A stretch of DNA of 64,000 nucleotides from Granulicella sp. S190 (GCF_009766095.1 NZ_LMUD01000002.1:303626-367625); one strand, 5' to 3'; positions 49,001 through 56,963 are shown, counted from the first letter of the stretch. A program made the numbers and translations. Notes: generated by a model not told the origin, from the sequence alone.

Positions 49001-51167
49001 TCGGTCCAGCCAGAACACTCAACTTCGGCGCATTCAATGCGGCGATCGAGATATCCTCAGCCAGATAAGGCTGAAGCTCCGACTCGCTCAGCCGCACTCC
49101 AACCATCGCTCCTCGCGGCATCTCCTGCATCATGCGTCCGCGAATGCTCACCAGTCGCAGCGCCTCTTCGCGGCTCATCACACCCGCGAGTACAGCAGTA
49201 ACATACTCTCCAATGCTATGCCCCGCAGTGGTACGCGGCTCGAAGCCCCATGCCTGCCAGAGCTTCGCCATCGCATATTCTGTGACGAAAATCCCCGTCT
49301 GCGCGAACTGCGTCTGTTGAAGTCTCTCCGCAGCCTCAGGCGAAGCCACATCCGCCGGAAACAGAATCTCCCGCAGGTCAAGCCCAAGCAGCGGACGCAG
49401 AATCTCCGAGCACTCGTCAACCTCGCGACGATACAGCGGCTCGCTCTTGTAAAGAGCACCGCCCATCCCTGCGAACTGCGACCCCTGCCCCGGAAACAAA
49501 AACACAATCTCCGGACGCTTCGCCGAGACTGCTTTACTCGACTGCGTACTTGCAGACGACAACTTCGCGACAGCATCTTCAGCAGTCGCGCAGACAAAAG
49601 CGGCACGGTAGTCAAAAGCTTTCCTGCCAACGGCAAGCGTGTAAGCAATGTCATCGAGCGGAACTTCAGGATGCGCCTGAATAAACTTCGCCAGGTTTGC
49701 AATCGCCGTCTGCAACGCGGACTGCGACCTCGCCGAAACGCACAACAGCTGCGCCGAACGTGGGGACCGCGCCGAAACACCAATCGCAGGCGTCTCCTCC
49801 AGCACAACATGGGCATTCACTCCGCCCACGCCAAAGGCGCTCACACCTGCCCGTCGCGGCCCCTTGGACTGCCAGTGGTTCAACTCCCGGTTCACATAAA
49901 AAGGCGAGTCCGTGAAATCGATGTTCGGATTCGGCGTTACAAAGTTCGCCAGCGGTGGCAGCGTCGCCTTGTTCAGGGAGAGCGCCGTCTTGATGACCCC
50001 GGTCACACCAGCCGCAGCATCCAGATGCCCGACATTTGCCTTTGCCGTTCCAATCGCGCAAAAGCCCGAAGCCTCGGTACTCAGCCGAAACGCCTTCGTC
50101 AGTGCCGCCACTTCGATCGGATCGCCCAGAGGCGTTGCCGTGCCATGCGCTTCAATATAGGTAATCGTTCCTGCATCGACTCCGGCCATCGCCTGCGCCG
50201 CAGCGATCACACCCGACTGGCCATCAACCCCGGGAGCCATGTAGCCAGCCTTCATCGAGCCATCGTTATTCACGCCGAACCCGCGGATCACAGCCGTAAT
50301 ATGATCGCGGTCCGCAATCGCATCCTCCAGCCGCTTCAGCAGAACCGCACCCGCGCCATGGCTGAAGACGGTGCCAGTCGCCGCAGCATCGAACGGCCTG
50401 CAAAACCCATCCTTCGATCCGATGCTTCCCTCGGAATACATATGCCCGCGTCTCTGCGGAAAGGTCACCGAGACCCCGCCCGCCAGCGCCATATCGCACT
50501 GGTAGTTCAGCAGGCTCTGGCTGGCCTGTGCAATTGCAACCAGCGAAGTCGCACACGCCGAAGCCACGCTGATGCACGGCCCCCGCAGATTCAGCTTGTA
50601 CGCCACGCGAGTCGTCAGAAAGTCTTTGTCGTTCCCCATAAACGACCTGAACGCGCCAACCTGGTAGTTTCCAGTAACTTCATCGAGGAACGCACGATCG
50701 TGGCTAAGATTCGCCAGAAGATACGTGTTGAGACTGCATCCGCCAAACAGACCGATCTGCCCCGCATAGGTCGACTGGTCATAGCCGGCATCTTCCAACG
50801 CATTCCAGCACGTCTCCAAAAAGATCCGGTGCTGCGGATCCATACTCTCGGCATCGCGAGGCGATATACCGAAGAACTCAGCGTCGAACATCCCAGGATC
50901 TTCCAGCACTCCACGCGCCGGAACATAGTCCGCTCCACCCTCCAGCGCCGCACTATTGCGCGCCTCCAGTTCGGATGGCGAGAAGTGAGAGATCGAAACC
51001 TTTCCAGCGGCAACATTCTGCCAGAACGACTCCACATCCGGCGCACCAGGAAACCGCCCCGACATTCCAATAATCGCAACGCAGTCCAGCAGTTGCTCTT
51101 CTCCTGCGCCCTGGTCTTGTGGGCTTTGGCCCTCCGCACGAATCTCTTCGTTCAGTCGCTCATTCAT
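43041..51167 (-). CDS. Hybrid PKS-NRPS: KS-AT-ACP-aminotransferase-C-A-PCP
   Basis: 2708 residues from ATG 51167, which overlaps the preceding stop by 4 bp (ATGA). Domains: KS ~27-460 with Cys205 (SACATS), His341 and His381; AT ~552-845 with Ser651 (GHSIGEY) and HAFH at 747-750, the malonyl-CoA pattern; ACP ~955-1030 with Ser987 (GLDSL); an Ala/Pro-rich linker; a class III PLP aminotransferase ~1190-1600 with Lys1438 (YGKVIGGGYPIG), as in MycA/McyE beta-amino synthases; C ~1632-2060 (HHMVLDG at 1767-1773); A ~2085-2590 with code D-I-L-Q-L-G-V-I-W-K, close to the glycine code DILQLGLIWK; PCP with Ser2640 (GADSL). No ketoreductase or dehydratase is seen. Confidence 0.93.
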   Translation of the reverse strand: MNERLNEEIRAEGQSPQDQGAGEEQLLDCVAIIGMSGRFPGAPDVESFWQNVAAGKVSISHFSPSELEARNSAALEGGADYVPARGVLEDPGMFDAEFFGISPRDAESMDPQHRIFLETCWNALEDAGYDQSTYAGQIGLFGGCSLNTYLLANLSHDRAFLDEVTGNYQVGAFRSFMGNDKDFLTTRVAYKLNLRGPCISVASACATSLVAIAQASQSLLNYQCDMALAGGVSVTFPQRRGHMYSEGSIGSKDGFCRPFDAAATGTVFSHGAGAVLLKRLEDAIADRDHITAVIRGFGVNNDGSMKAGYMAPGVDGQSGVIAAAQAMAGVDAGTITYIEAHGTATPLGDPIEVAALTKAFRLSTEASGFCAIGTAKANVGHLDAAAGVTGVIKTALSLNKATLPPLANFVTPNPNIDFTDSPFYVNRELNHWQSKGPRRAGVSAFGVGGVNAHVVLEETPAIGVSARSPRSAQLLCVSARSQSALQTAIANLAKFIQAHPEVPLDDIAYTLAVGRKAFDYRAAFVCATAEDAVAKLSSASTQSSKAVSAKRPEIVFLFPGQGSQFAGMGGALYKSEPLYRREVDECSEILRPLLGLDLREILFPADVASPEAAERLQQTQFAQTGIFVTEYAMAKLWQAWGFEPRTTAGHSIGEYVTAVLAGVMSREEALRLVSIRGRMMQEMPRGAMVGVRLSESELQPYLAEDISIAALNAPKLSVLAGPMEAVERLEKKLTADGALFRRLRTSHAFHSFMMDPMLAAFEAEVAKTTLRTPARPYVSSFTGTWIEPEQATSPRFWADQVRNPVRFADALKTLMTTPQILLEVGPGSTLATLARQQPNSSTAVIVSSLSQRDEQSPVEAGSLQEALGQLWLAGAVPDWMKVYGQEERSRVSLPTYPFERKLHWVEPPAFAAASRQNEQQIFATAEFNTQPQEAAVTGTTEPLNEAPMQERKLRLQPIVSEVFTQLSGIEITPDQVDYQFLELGLDSLFLTQATQGLQKKFGVKLTFRQIMEQFSTISSLATYLDSVLPADAFPAAAPAPVAAPLAAVAAPVASAAPISFASGSTPALGGSAVERLFSEQMAMMSKVFEQQLSALRGSVGQPVAPNAPVALPVPPPAAASTPAAVAASASTAIAPVASGEGSEVKHGSYRPLQPRVQQDLDSDQQQYLDNLIAKYVKKTPGSKRLTDKARVHLADPRAVAGFRPQWKEMVYPLVTERAKGSRIWDVDGNEYIDIVNGYGAIMFGHSPQFVLDAVHQQIEMGVAIGPQSPMAGEVAAQICEMTGNERVTFCNTGSEAVMAAIRVARTVTGRDRIIYFAGDYHGTFDEVLVRSTPRGTVPLAPGIPIANTGNVVVLEYGADASLEYIRKNASEIAAVLIEPVQTRNPGLQPIAFIKTVRQITEQAEIAMIIDEVVTGFRLAPGGVQEAFGVRADLATYGKVIGGGYPIGVLSGKAQYMDALDGGAWQYGDASIPEVGVTFFAGTFVRHPQALAAARSVLHHLKSAGPQLQLDLNRKTAEIATRLDNFFVERGVPSRIHHFASWFYFTFHGDARLGSLLYYAMREKGVHIQEGYPCFLTTAHSDSDLETVEAVFRETVEEMQKNNALPSHGEHQSHSVAVAGPTMHASALKEAPAQVPITEAQQEIYFAAALGDEANCAFNESVTLRLRGNVQEKDLKHAIELGFARHDALRSRVSEDGESMLIAPVFSGAIEYADLSSLAETTAAREQMLREAIDREGRTPFSLTEGPLARATIFKMSAEETVLLFTGHHMVLDGWSVNQLFEEISKFYSGKESATAKLLPLLPFSSYAIQEQARSKSGEFADNEAYWVEKFSGLAPVLDLPTDRPRPMNKTYDGATLKGSLGSALYADLKGASAKLGCTLYVTLLSGFQLLLHRLTRQPEVVVGISTAGQALFQNASLVGHCVHFLPMLSQLKDEETVKSHLAATRNVLFDAFDHQEFTYGSLLHKLSIPRDSSRLPLIEVQFNLEKIGTRIGFDGLSAVIKANPKQFVNTDMFLNVIETEDDLEYDCDFNTDLFDEDTIRRWMHLYANLLSSVVRDATVRVDEIELLDAQDRSEVVESWNRTDVEFDREFLPIHCWAEVRAKELSDQVVVQSGSKSWTGRELDQYATRVARRLQREGLKAGDLVGLCVERSVEMLGALLGVLKAGGAYVPLDPRHPKDRLEMVLEDAGAPLLVVGSSFASAQPGFKTTAKIVMLDSKIAEESDAPVDVPVTANSLAYVIYTSGTTGRPKGVAIEHSALMNLLRSMEREPGLVKQDVFVAVTTLAFDIAGLELLLPLLTGARLVIANEEQVSDGYLLLSLLQQNKATVLQATPGTWRMLIDAGWSRDFPLKVLCGGEALPRDLADQLVERSEQVWNVYGPTETTIWSSATRVTAGTGPLFVGPPIANTQFYVLDHRLQPVPVGVVGELYIGGKGLARGYWKRPDLTSEKFLINPFVEGRIYKTGDLGRWHAEGGQGRVELLGRTDFQVKIRGYRIELGEIEVALNRHPAVREAVVVAHTSKGAGSPITRLIAYVDAGNSAEHATALVADLLTMLAGALPEYMIPAAIMPLPQLPRSPNGKIDRKALPDADTFLKAGLHSAQRSFTVPTTEEQKKLADIWADVLMLDRVSITDSIFELGADSLLIFRIAARSQREGLNVTAAQIFKHRTILALSDGLGAQAETKSNTIKVAPRIAVAPRKSYRGEGGIRR

Positions 51168-53158
51168 GACGCCACGCCCTTCGCTGCCCGAGCTCGTGCA
51201 AACGCACCTCTCGCCTTCTGTGCCTGCTGTTGAACAGCAGCTTTCTCCGCCGTAGTGGATCCTTCGTTTGCGAGCCGCTTCGCCAGTGTGCGAACCGTAG
51301 GGCACTCGAACATCACCGTAATCGGAATCGACCGCTCGAATTGGTTTTGTAACTGTAGATGAGCACTAATCAGCAGCAGCGATGTCCCGCCCGAGTCGAA
51401 GAAATTATCATCGAGCCCCATCCCACTCAGGCCAAGCACCTCCAGAAACACCTTCGATACCCGCTCTTCCGTCTTCGACAGCGACTGCGCCGCCGAATTG
51501 CCCTGCGCAACGCTAGCCGAAACAACCGCCGGGTCAGGCAATGCCGCAGCATCCAGCTTGCCGTTCACCGTCAGCGGAATCTGCTTCACTGCGGTATACG
51601 AAGAAGGCCTCATCTGGGCTGGCATCTTCGCCACAAAAAACTCGCCGAGCGACCGCGTCGTTACCTCAGCCCCCGGAGCAGCAACATAATAAGCCGCAAG
51701 CCTCTGGGTTCCAGCCTTATCTGCCCGCGCCACCACGCAAGACTGCTGCACCCCCGGAGCCTCCGCCAGCGCTGCTTCAACCTCACCCAGCTCAATGCGA
51801 AATCCGTTGATCTTCACCTGGCTATCGTTCCGGCCAAGGTATACGATCTCGCCGTCCGGACGAACTCGCGCCAGATCGCCCGTGCGATAAAGTCTGCCGC
51901 CCGCATCCTGCGTAAAGGGATCAGGAATAAACCGTTCCGCATTCAACTGCGGACGATTCAGATATCCGCGAGTGACCCCGCCACCCCCGACATAAAGCTC
52001 TCCCACCGCACCAGCTTCCACCGACCTCTTCTCTTCATCCAGAAGATGAAGCTGCATATCGGGAATAGCCGTGCCAATCAAACTCTCCTGCACCGACTCC
52101 GCCTCACTTGCAACAATAGGCCGATACGTCACGTGAACGGTAGTCTCTGTAATCCCATACATATTCACCAGCTGAGGCGTATCACCATGGCGCTTAAACC
52201 ACGGAGCCAGCTTCCAATACTGCAAAGCCTCTCCGCCGAAGATCACCACGCGCAAAGAGAGCGAAAGAGGCGCGCTATCCTGCTCCACCTGGATCAACAG
52301 AGAGAACGCCGAAGGCGTCTGGTTCAGCACCGTCACCCGTTCCTGCGAGAGCAGTTCATAGAACTCCCGCGGCGAACGGCTTACAGCAAACGGTACGATC
52401 ACCAGCCTCCCCCCCGTCAATAGAGGTCCCCATATCTCCCACACCGAAAAGTCGAAGGCGATCGAGTGAAACATCGTCCACACATCGTCCGCCCCAAAGT
52501 GAAACCACGGATCGGTCTGCGTCAGAAGGCGCAGAACATTCCGGTGTGTCACCATCACACCCTTCGGCTTTCCGGTCGAGCCCGAGGTGTACATCAGGTA
52601 CGCAAGATCCTCGCCGCCAGATGCCGCCGGAGGATCTCTCAGATCACTCGGTACAGCCAGCACCCCGTCTATCTCAATCACCGTGACTGCCAAGGCGGAC
52701 AACTGCTCAGACAAGCCCGACGCAAGGGCCGCTGTGGTCAAAATCGCTACCGGCCTTGCATCATCCAACATCTCCAGCACTCTGGTCTTCGGATATCCAA
52801 AGTCGATGGGAAGGTAGGCCCCTCCCGCCTTCAGAATGCCAAGGATCGCCGCCAGCATCTCAGGAGAACGATCGAGATAGATCGCGACAAAGGAGTCCCT
52901 TCGAACGCCAACCTCGCGCAGTCGCGCTGCAAGCTGGTTCGCCTTCGCGTTCAGCAAGCCATAGCTCCAACGAGCATCGCCGAAGACAACCGCCGCCTTA
53001 TCAGAATTTATCGCAGCCACGCGCTCGAAGACACTCACGATCGTATCGAGTGTCGCCCCGGCAAACCCACTCACCAAAGCAGTCTCAGAGGCCTGCGGAC
53101 GACCCATCAGTCGCGCGTCCTCCATGGCCGGATTTTTAATTTGCTTAACGTTCGCCAT
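51164..53158 (-). CDS. NRPS initiation module: adenylation (Thr) and carrier
   Basis: 664 residues. Adenylation domain ~35-540 with A3 core YTSGSTGKPKG (190-200), A5 NMYGITETT and A10 VNGKLD. Reading the ten selectivity positions against GrsA gives D236, F237, W240, N279, I306, G308, M333, V341, H342, K534, that is DFWNIGMVHK, the standard threonine code. A carrier follows (~563-632) with Ser593 in DSGGTSL. There is no condensation domain, which fits a loading module. The stop overlaps the PKS-NRPS start by 4 bp, so all three synthetase genes are translated together. The promoter lies in the 290 bp shared with the divergent PPTase. Confidence 0.92.
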   Translation of the reverse strand: MANVKQIKNPAMEDARLMGRPQASETALVSGFAGATLDTIVSVFERVAAINSDKAAVVFGDARWSYGLLNAKANQLAARLREVGVRRDSFVAIYLDRSPEMLAAILGILKAGGAYLPIDFGYPKTRVLEMLDDARPVAILTTAALASGLSEQLSALAVTVIEIDGVLAVPSDLRDPPAASGGEDLAYLMYTSGSTGKPKGVMVTHRNVLRLLTQTDPWFHFGADDVWTMFHSIAFDFSVWEIWGPLLTGGRLVIVPFAVSRSPREFYELLSQERVTVLNQTPSAFSLLIQVEQDSAPLSLSLRVVIFGGEALQYWKLAPWFKRHGDTPQLVNMYGITETTVHVTYRPIVASEAESVQESLIGTAIPDMQLHLLDEEKRSVEAGAVGELYVGGGGVTRGYLNRPQLNAERFIPDPFTQDAGGRLYRTGDLARVRPDGEIVYLGRNDSQVKINGFRIELGEVEAALAEAPGVQQSCVVARADKAGTQRLAAYYVAAPGAEVTTRSLGEFFVAKMPAQMRPSSYTAVKQIPLTVNGKLDAAALPDPAVVSASVAQGNSAAQSLSKTEERVSKVFLEVLGLSGMGLDDNFFDSGGTSLLLISAHLQLQNQFERSIPITVMFECPTVRTLAKRLANEGSTTAEKAAVQQQAQKARGAFARARAAKGVAS

Positions 53159-53448
53159 CGAGCCCCATGCAGATCAAAAACGCAGCCTAACCGAATTAGC
53201 TCAGTGTGCTCCAGCAGCGTTATCGAACGATCGAAAGTGTATGCAACACACAACACGTCCCCATGAATCAACTGAAGCGAAAACTAATGCTGGAAGCCCC
53301 TAAAGTCAACCCGCTCATGTTGGCTAATTGTACTCATGTTTGGAAAATTTCATTAAGACTATCGTGGCAGGGGACACCTGAAAGTTGTAGGCTGTCAGTA
53401 ACTTATCCGTCTCCCGGACGACAAAGCAAGAACCTGGCAAACTGACTT
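53159..53448. promoter_or_regulatory. Divergent promoter region of the NRPS operon and PPTase
   Basis: 290 bases between two divergent starts. It must hold both promoters. No long ORF, clear operator or strong hairpin is visible. Confidence 0.45.
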
Positions 53449-54255
53449 ATGATGGCAGCATCACAGCGCAACCTCTGTTACCCGCCCATGGCGAAGGATT
53501 GGAAGCGAGTCGATACCCTCCCCCGATTGGAGGCCGGCGAAGTACAACTCTGGCGAATCGACCTCCCGGGCACAAACGGCCTCAATCACCGCCTCGCACC
53601 CTTTCTCACTCAATCCGAGCAACTTAGCGCCAGCCGTTACAAAATGCAGCTGTCCAGGGATCACTGCGTTGTTGGAAGAGCGTGTCTAAGGATCCTTCTG
53701 GCCGCCACCACAGGGCTTGCTCCACAATCCATACCGATCACCACCGGAGTCCAAGGAAAACCGGAGATCCCGATCCTCGATGGAGCCGCCATCTCCTTCA
53801 ACGTCGCTCACTCCAAAGACACGATCCTGATCGCACTCACCCGTACCGGCGCCATAGGAGTCGACGTGGAGTACTTTGATCGGTCGACCGACATCATGGA
53901 AGTCGCTCAGCACAACTTCACCGCAAAAGAGACCGGCTCTCTGGCAGCTATCGTCGATCTCCACACCCGCCACAAGACCTTCTACCGCTATTGGACCCGC
54001 AAGGAGGCCGTTCTCAAGGCGGACGGAAGAGGTCTTATCGCCTCTCTCTCATCCTTCGATATCTCATTCGAATCCGTCCATCTGCATCCCGTCCGTATCA
54101 GCGAATCGACCGGGGATCAGGGAACGCCGTACTTCGTCAGTGATGTAGACCTCAGCGACTCGGACTCAATCATCGAAGCCGCAGCAGCGATAGCGTTCGA
54201 ATCGGCGGAATCCCCCCTACGACGGCTGGTCTTCCCTCTCAATCGCCAGTGGTGA
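53449..54255 (+). CDS. Sfp-type 4'-phosphopantetheinyl transferase
   Basis: 268 residues. Motifs in order: GVQGKPEI (P2-like, ~100-107), FNVAHS (117-122), GVDVE with the Mg2+ ligands Asp139 and Glu141, and WTRKEAVLK (182-190). This is the Sfp/HetI type that charges carrier domains with the phosphopantetheine arm, so it is the likely activator of the NRPS-PKS next door, and it is divergent from that operon. Start at the first of two ATGs (53449/53452). Confidence 0.9.
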   Translation: MMAASQRNLCYPPMAKDWKRVDTLPRLEAGEVQLWRIDLPGTNGLNHRLAPFLTQSEQLSASRYKMQLSRDHCVVGRACLRILLAATTGLAPQSIPITTGVQGKPEIPILDGAAISFNVAHSKDTILIALTRTGAIGVDVEYFDRSTDIMEVAQHNFTAKETGSLAAIVDLHTRHKTFYRYWTRKEAVLKADGRGLIASLSSFDISFESVHLHPVRISESTGDQGTPYFVSDVDLSDSDSIIEAAAAIAFESAESPLRRLVFPLNRQW

Positions 54256-54342
54256 TCTTCTCCACAAGGCAACCTCAACCAATTCTCCTAAAACTTCTAT
54301 CCCTCGTACCCAATCAGATACGTCTATAAACTAGAGGAATCA

Positions 54343-54789
54343 ATGGCACTTCAGACGAGTTCTCCACCTTCGACTCCCCACGCAGCCTCCGCGCCGGAAA
54401 GAACCCGAAGCTGGTTCGTAGCCGCGACGAGCCTGGTCTTCATCGTCCTGCAAAGTGCCTGCACCGCCGTCATCGCCCTCAGCGGAGTCCGTGTCGCCAT
54501 CGGCCTCAGCTCCCTTGCTGGAGCAATCAGCACCCACGCGCCCGCCGCTGGATTTCATCGCGACTCCATCCGTATCCCCATGATGATCGCAGCAACCATC
54601 GGCTCGCTCATCAACCTTTATGTCATCTGGCGAATTCGCACCCTGCGTGCTCGGCCCTCCTCCAAGTGGCGCATCCAACCCGCCACCCCGGGCCAGCTCC
54701 GGTCCGAGTTCTTTCAGATCGCACTCGCCGTCCTGACTCTTATTCTGGTAGCCGCCGAGTGGACCACTCATACGATCTTGCACAGATAA
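54343..54789 (+). CDS. Small three-helix membrane protein, unknown function
   Basis: 148 residues with three predicted membrane helices (WFVAATSLVFIVLQSACTAVI, MMIAATIGSLINLYVIWRI, FFQIALAVLTLILVAAEW). A Ser/Pro/Ala-rich N-terminus of ~20 residues precedes them. No family recognised. Convergent with the anti-sigma gene, with a 34-bp gap. Confidence 0.6.
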   Translation: MALQTSSPPSTPHAASAPERTRSWFVAATSLVFIVLQSACTAVIALSGVRVAIGLSSLAGAISTHAPAAGFHRDSIRIPMMIAATIGSLINLYVIWRIRTLRARPSSKWRIQPATPGQLRSEFFQIALAVLTLILVAAEWTTHTILHR

Positions 54790-54823
54790 GGCACCAAATC
54801 CCTTGACGTGCGACAAGAAACAT

Positions 54824-55078
54824 CTACGATGACTTCGACTCGGAATCCCGCATCTCTGTCTCCAGCCGCGCGTGCAGACGCTCACTAAAACCAATCGGAA
54901 GTTCGAACACTCGCTCGTCGGCGGTCAAAATCAGAATATTGCGCGTCGAATCCAGAATCGCCGAGCAGATCTCGCAGTGCTCCAGGTGCTTCTGAACCTT
55001 CTCCAATACCTCTGCATCCAGAGTTCCATCCAAATAGCCCGAGATGTGATCCCACACGTGCTTGCACTCTAGAACCAT
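54824..55078 (-). CDS. Zinc-finger anti-sigma factor
   Basis: 84 residues from ATG 55078, which has GGAGG 8 bp upstream. The HxxxCxxC zinc site of ZAS/zf-HC2 anti-sigma factors is complete (His31, Cys35, Cys38). No membrane helix, so it acts as a soluble protein. It overlaps the end of the sigma gene by about 10 bp, as expected for a sigma/anti-sigma pair. It probably binds the neighbouring ECF factor and lets go on a redox or metal signal; the trigger is inferred. Confidence 0.85.
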   Translation of the reverse strand: MVLECKHVWDHISGYLDGTLDAEVLEKVQKHLEHCEICSAILDSTRNILILTADERVFELPIGFSERLHARLETEMRDSESKSS

Positions 55079-55689
55079 GAGAGCCACCTCCGCTTGGGCA
55101 TTACCCGCCTCAACTCCGGCGCCAGCCTCTTCTGCAACATTATCCTCGCACGATGCAATCGAACCTTCGCCGCCGCGACAGTGATACCCAGCGCCTCTGC
55201 TGACTGGTTCACGCTGAAATCCTCAATATCTCGAAGCACGAACACCTCTCGGTAGATCGGCGGAAGATCGGTAATTGCAACCTGAAGCATATGTCCAACC
55301 TCCTGCCGCTCCAACACTTCGGAGGGAATCTCCCGCCAGTCTCGCAGCAGCGCAGGCGAAACATGACCGCCTTCATTCAGTTCATCCAGCGAGTCCGTCT
55401 TTGCCGTCTTCTTCTGGCGTAGTCGGCTTCGGGCCTCGTTCAACATAATGCTGATCAGCCAAGTGCTGAACTTCGCCTCTCCGCGAAACTTTTCGAGGTT
55501 GCGAAACGCCTTCAGGAACGCCTCCTGCGCCGCATCCTCTGCATCCGCTTCGTTCTGGAGCATCGACAACGCCATGCTGTAGACGCTCCGCTCATACGGC
55601 TGGATCAGAGCATGAAACTCCTGAGTGTTGCCCCCAAGAATCGAGGCAATCATCTGAGCTTCGTCTCTGTTCTCTCCGTCTGCCTTCAT
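55069..55689 (-). CDS. ECF (sigma-70 family) RNA polymerase sigma factor
   Basis: 206 residues. Sigma region 2 (FHALIQPYERSVYSMALSML, then DAAQEAFLKAFRNLEKFRGEAKFSTWL) and region 4 (LPPIYREVFVLRDIEDFSVNQSAEALGITVAAAKVRLHRARIML) are both complete, with an acidic linker between them and no region 1 or 3, as in ECF factors. ATG 55689 overlaps the DoxX stop as ATGA, so I prefer it to the upstream ATG 55704. It is likely to recognise the TGTAAC-N17-TC[G/T]AA motif found three times nearby. It is cotranscribed with doxX and the anti-sigma gene. Confidence 0.9.
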   Translation of the reverse strand: MKADGENRDEAQMIASILGGNTQEFHALIQPYERSVYSMALSMLQNEADAEDAAQEAFLKAFRNLEKFRGEAKFSTWLISIMLNEARSRLRQKKTAKTDSLDELNEGGHVSPALLRDWREIPSEVLERQEVGHMLQVAITDLPPIYREVFVLRDIEDFSVNQSAEALGITVAAAKVRLHRARIMLQKRLAPELRRVMPKRRWLSWF

Positions 55690-56162
55690 CGATTCTCGAT
55701 CCATCCCCGATATCGCTTCGCCAGCAGCGCATCTACAGAGAACAGACCTGCTCCGAACACCATCACCATCGCCGAAGCAAACAGAAACGTGTACGGATCG
55801 GCGTTATAGAACTTACCAGGATCCGAGAACACCGCAAAGAGAGCATCCTTGTCTGCCGTCCAGTAAGCCACCAGCATATTCACCGAAAGCACCAGCCCGA
55901 TCAGCCTGGAGCCCAATCCCAGGATCAGAAGCAGCCCCCCAAAGAACTCCAATCCCGAGACAAAGTGCGCGGTCACAGCCGGCATGGGTAGATTCAGGCT
56001 CGAAAAATAATCGGTGACTTTATCCAGATGATGCAGCTTGCCCCACCCGCTCTGCATCAGCTGCCAACCCCAATAGAGCCGTACTACCAGGAGAAAGGGA
56101 GACTGGAGATAAGAAACTAGTTTTGCAAAGCCTTCATAGGCCTCAAGCAGTTTTTTCATCAT
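55686..56162 (-). CDS. DoxX-family membrane protein
   Basis: 158 residues with four hydrophobic helices, starting YLQSPFLLVVRLYWGWQLMQSGWGKL, followed by FVSGLEFFGGLLLILGLGSRLIGLVLSVNM and MVMVFGAGLFSVDALL, all typical of DoxX/DoxD proteins. In described bufferin gene sets a DoxX protein often accompanies the precursor, MNIO enzyme and DUF2063 partner. Here it is in the sigma operon 1.2 kb away from the bufferin genes. Its role is unknown; electron transfer or metal handling has been suggested for such proteins. Confidence 0.85.
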   Translation of the reverse strand: MMKKLLEAYEGFAKLVSYLQSPFLLVVRLYWGWQLMQSGWGKLHHLDKVTDYFSSLNLPMPAVTAHFVSGLEFFGGLLLILGLGSRLIGLVLSVNMLVAYWTADKDALFAVFSDPGKFYNADPYTFLFASAMVMVFGAGLFSVDALLAKRYRGWIENR

Positions 56163-56276
56163 AATTTTCTCTTAACTCTCCAGTACGCCAGGCACGGGAA
56201 ACACGTTGATACTGTCTTTAAGCAGGCCCCGGACTGATGCAGACTCGGCCAGGAGCCTGATGGGACCTGCACCTAC

Positions 56277-56305
56277 TTAGAATCGCGACTGCGGGTTTGG
56301 TTACA
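56277..56305 (-). promoter_or_regulatory. Candidate ECF promoter of the doxX-sigma-antisigma operon
   Basis: On the minus strand TGTAACC (56305-56299), 16-base spacer, TTCTAA (56282-56277). It matches the other two sites at the -35 and most of the -10. It lies about 115 bp before the doxX start, which would give autoregulation. Confidence 0.5.
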
Positions 56306-56384
56306 ACACCGCCCGAAAGAAACTGCTCCACAAGCCATAGACCTGCCGCCACTTCGCCACGCACAAGAAGACGCGGCAAAAAAA

Positions 56385-56963
56385 TCAATGGGCTCGCCCC
56401 GCCTTCGCGCGATCCAGCTCTGCAAGAACATCGGCTGCCGTAGTTCGGTCTCCATGTTCGTGACTCACCTTCCTGAAAAAAATCTTTCCCTGCCCGTCGA
56501 TCAAAAATGTCGAGGGATATGCAGTCTCGTGCGGTGCGTCCCAGCGAAGTCCGTATTGATCGGTGAAGGCATAGTCGGGATCGATCACAAGGTGCAAATC
56601 GTCTGGCAGCGGATTCTCCTTCGCCAGAAACTCCTTCGCTCGCTGGTCGAGTTCGGCAGGTGGCCCTGGGTAGACCAGAATAACCTCTGCCCCAGCCGCC
56701 TTGAACTTGTCGCCGTTTACTAGAAAGTCATGCACCTGCTTCTGACAGTAGGGACACTGATAACCAGGAAATCCGCGGAGAACCACCAGCACAACCGTCC
56801 CCCTCGAAGTGAAATCCGACAGGCTCAAAGGTCTTCCCTCTGGAGTCGACAGCTTAAACTCAGGCGCCTTCTCCCCCACCGCTGGCGTCGCAGCGTTCAT
56901 TATCGGACAGAACCCAATCAGCCCTAGGCATAAAGCTAATCGCAGCAATTTTCTGGCGGTCAT
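56385..56963 (-). CDS. Exported peroxiredoxin / thioredoxin-like protein
   Basis: 192 residues. Signal peptide (KLLRLALCLGLIGFCPIMNA), then an AhpC/TSA-type domain with the motif GYQCPYCQKQ (Cys70, Cys73) and TVVLVVLRGFPG. The CxxC-like pair at the position of the peroxidatic Cys marks a peroxiredoxin-like oxidoreductase in the Bcp/TlpA neighbourhood. It may reduce peroxide or handle disulfides outside the cytoplasm. Divergent from the bufferin operon and, like it, preceded by the shared ECF motif. Confidence 0.82.
   Translation of the reverse strand: MTARKLLRLALCLGLIGFCPIMNAATPAVGEKAPEFKLSTPEGRPLSLSDFTSRGTVVLVVLRGFPGYQCPYCQKQVHDFLVNGDKFKAAGAEVILVYPGPPAELDQRAKEFLAKENPLPDDLHLVIDPDYAFTDQYGLRWDAPHETAYPSTFLIDGQGKIFFRKVSHEHGDRTTAADVLAELDRAKAGRAH

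Noticed and set aside
49218-51233. 671-residue plus-strand frame opposite the KS and AT domains
   Set aside because: Antisense shadow caused by high GC; the minus-strand reading has intact catalytic motifs.
53206-53445. 79-residue frame in the NRPS/PPTase intergenic region
   Set aside because: No ribosome site and no recognisable pattern; covers the expected divergent promoters.
53400-53448. A GTAACT sequence before the PPTase as a fourth ECF site
   Set aside because: The -10 position 16 bases later reads GACAAA, not TCGAA, so it does not fit the motif.
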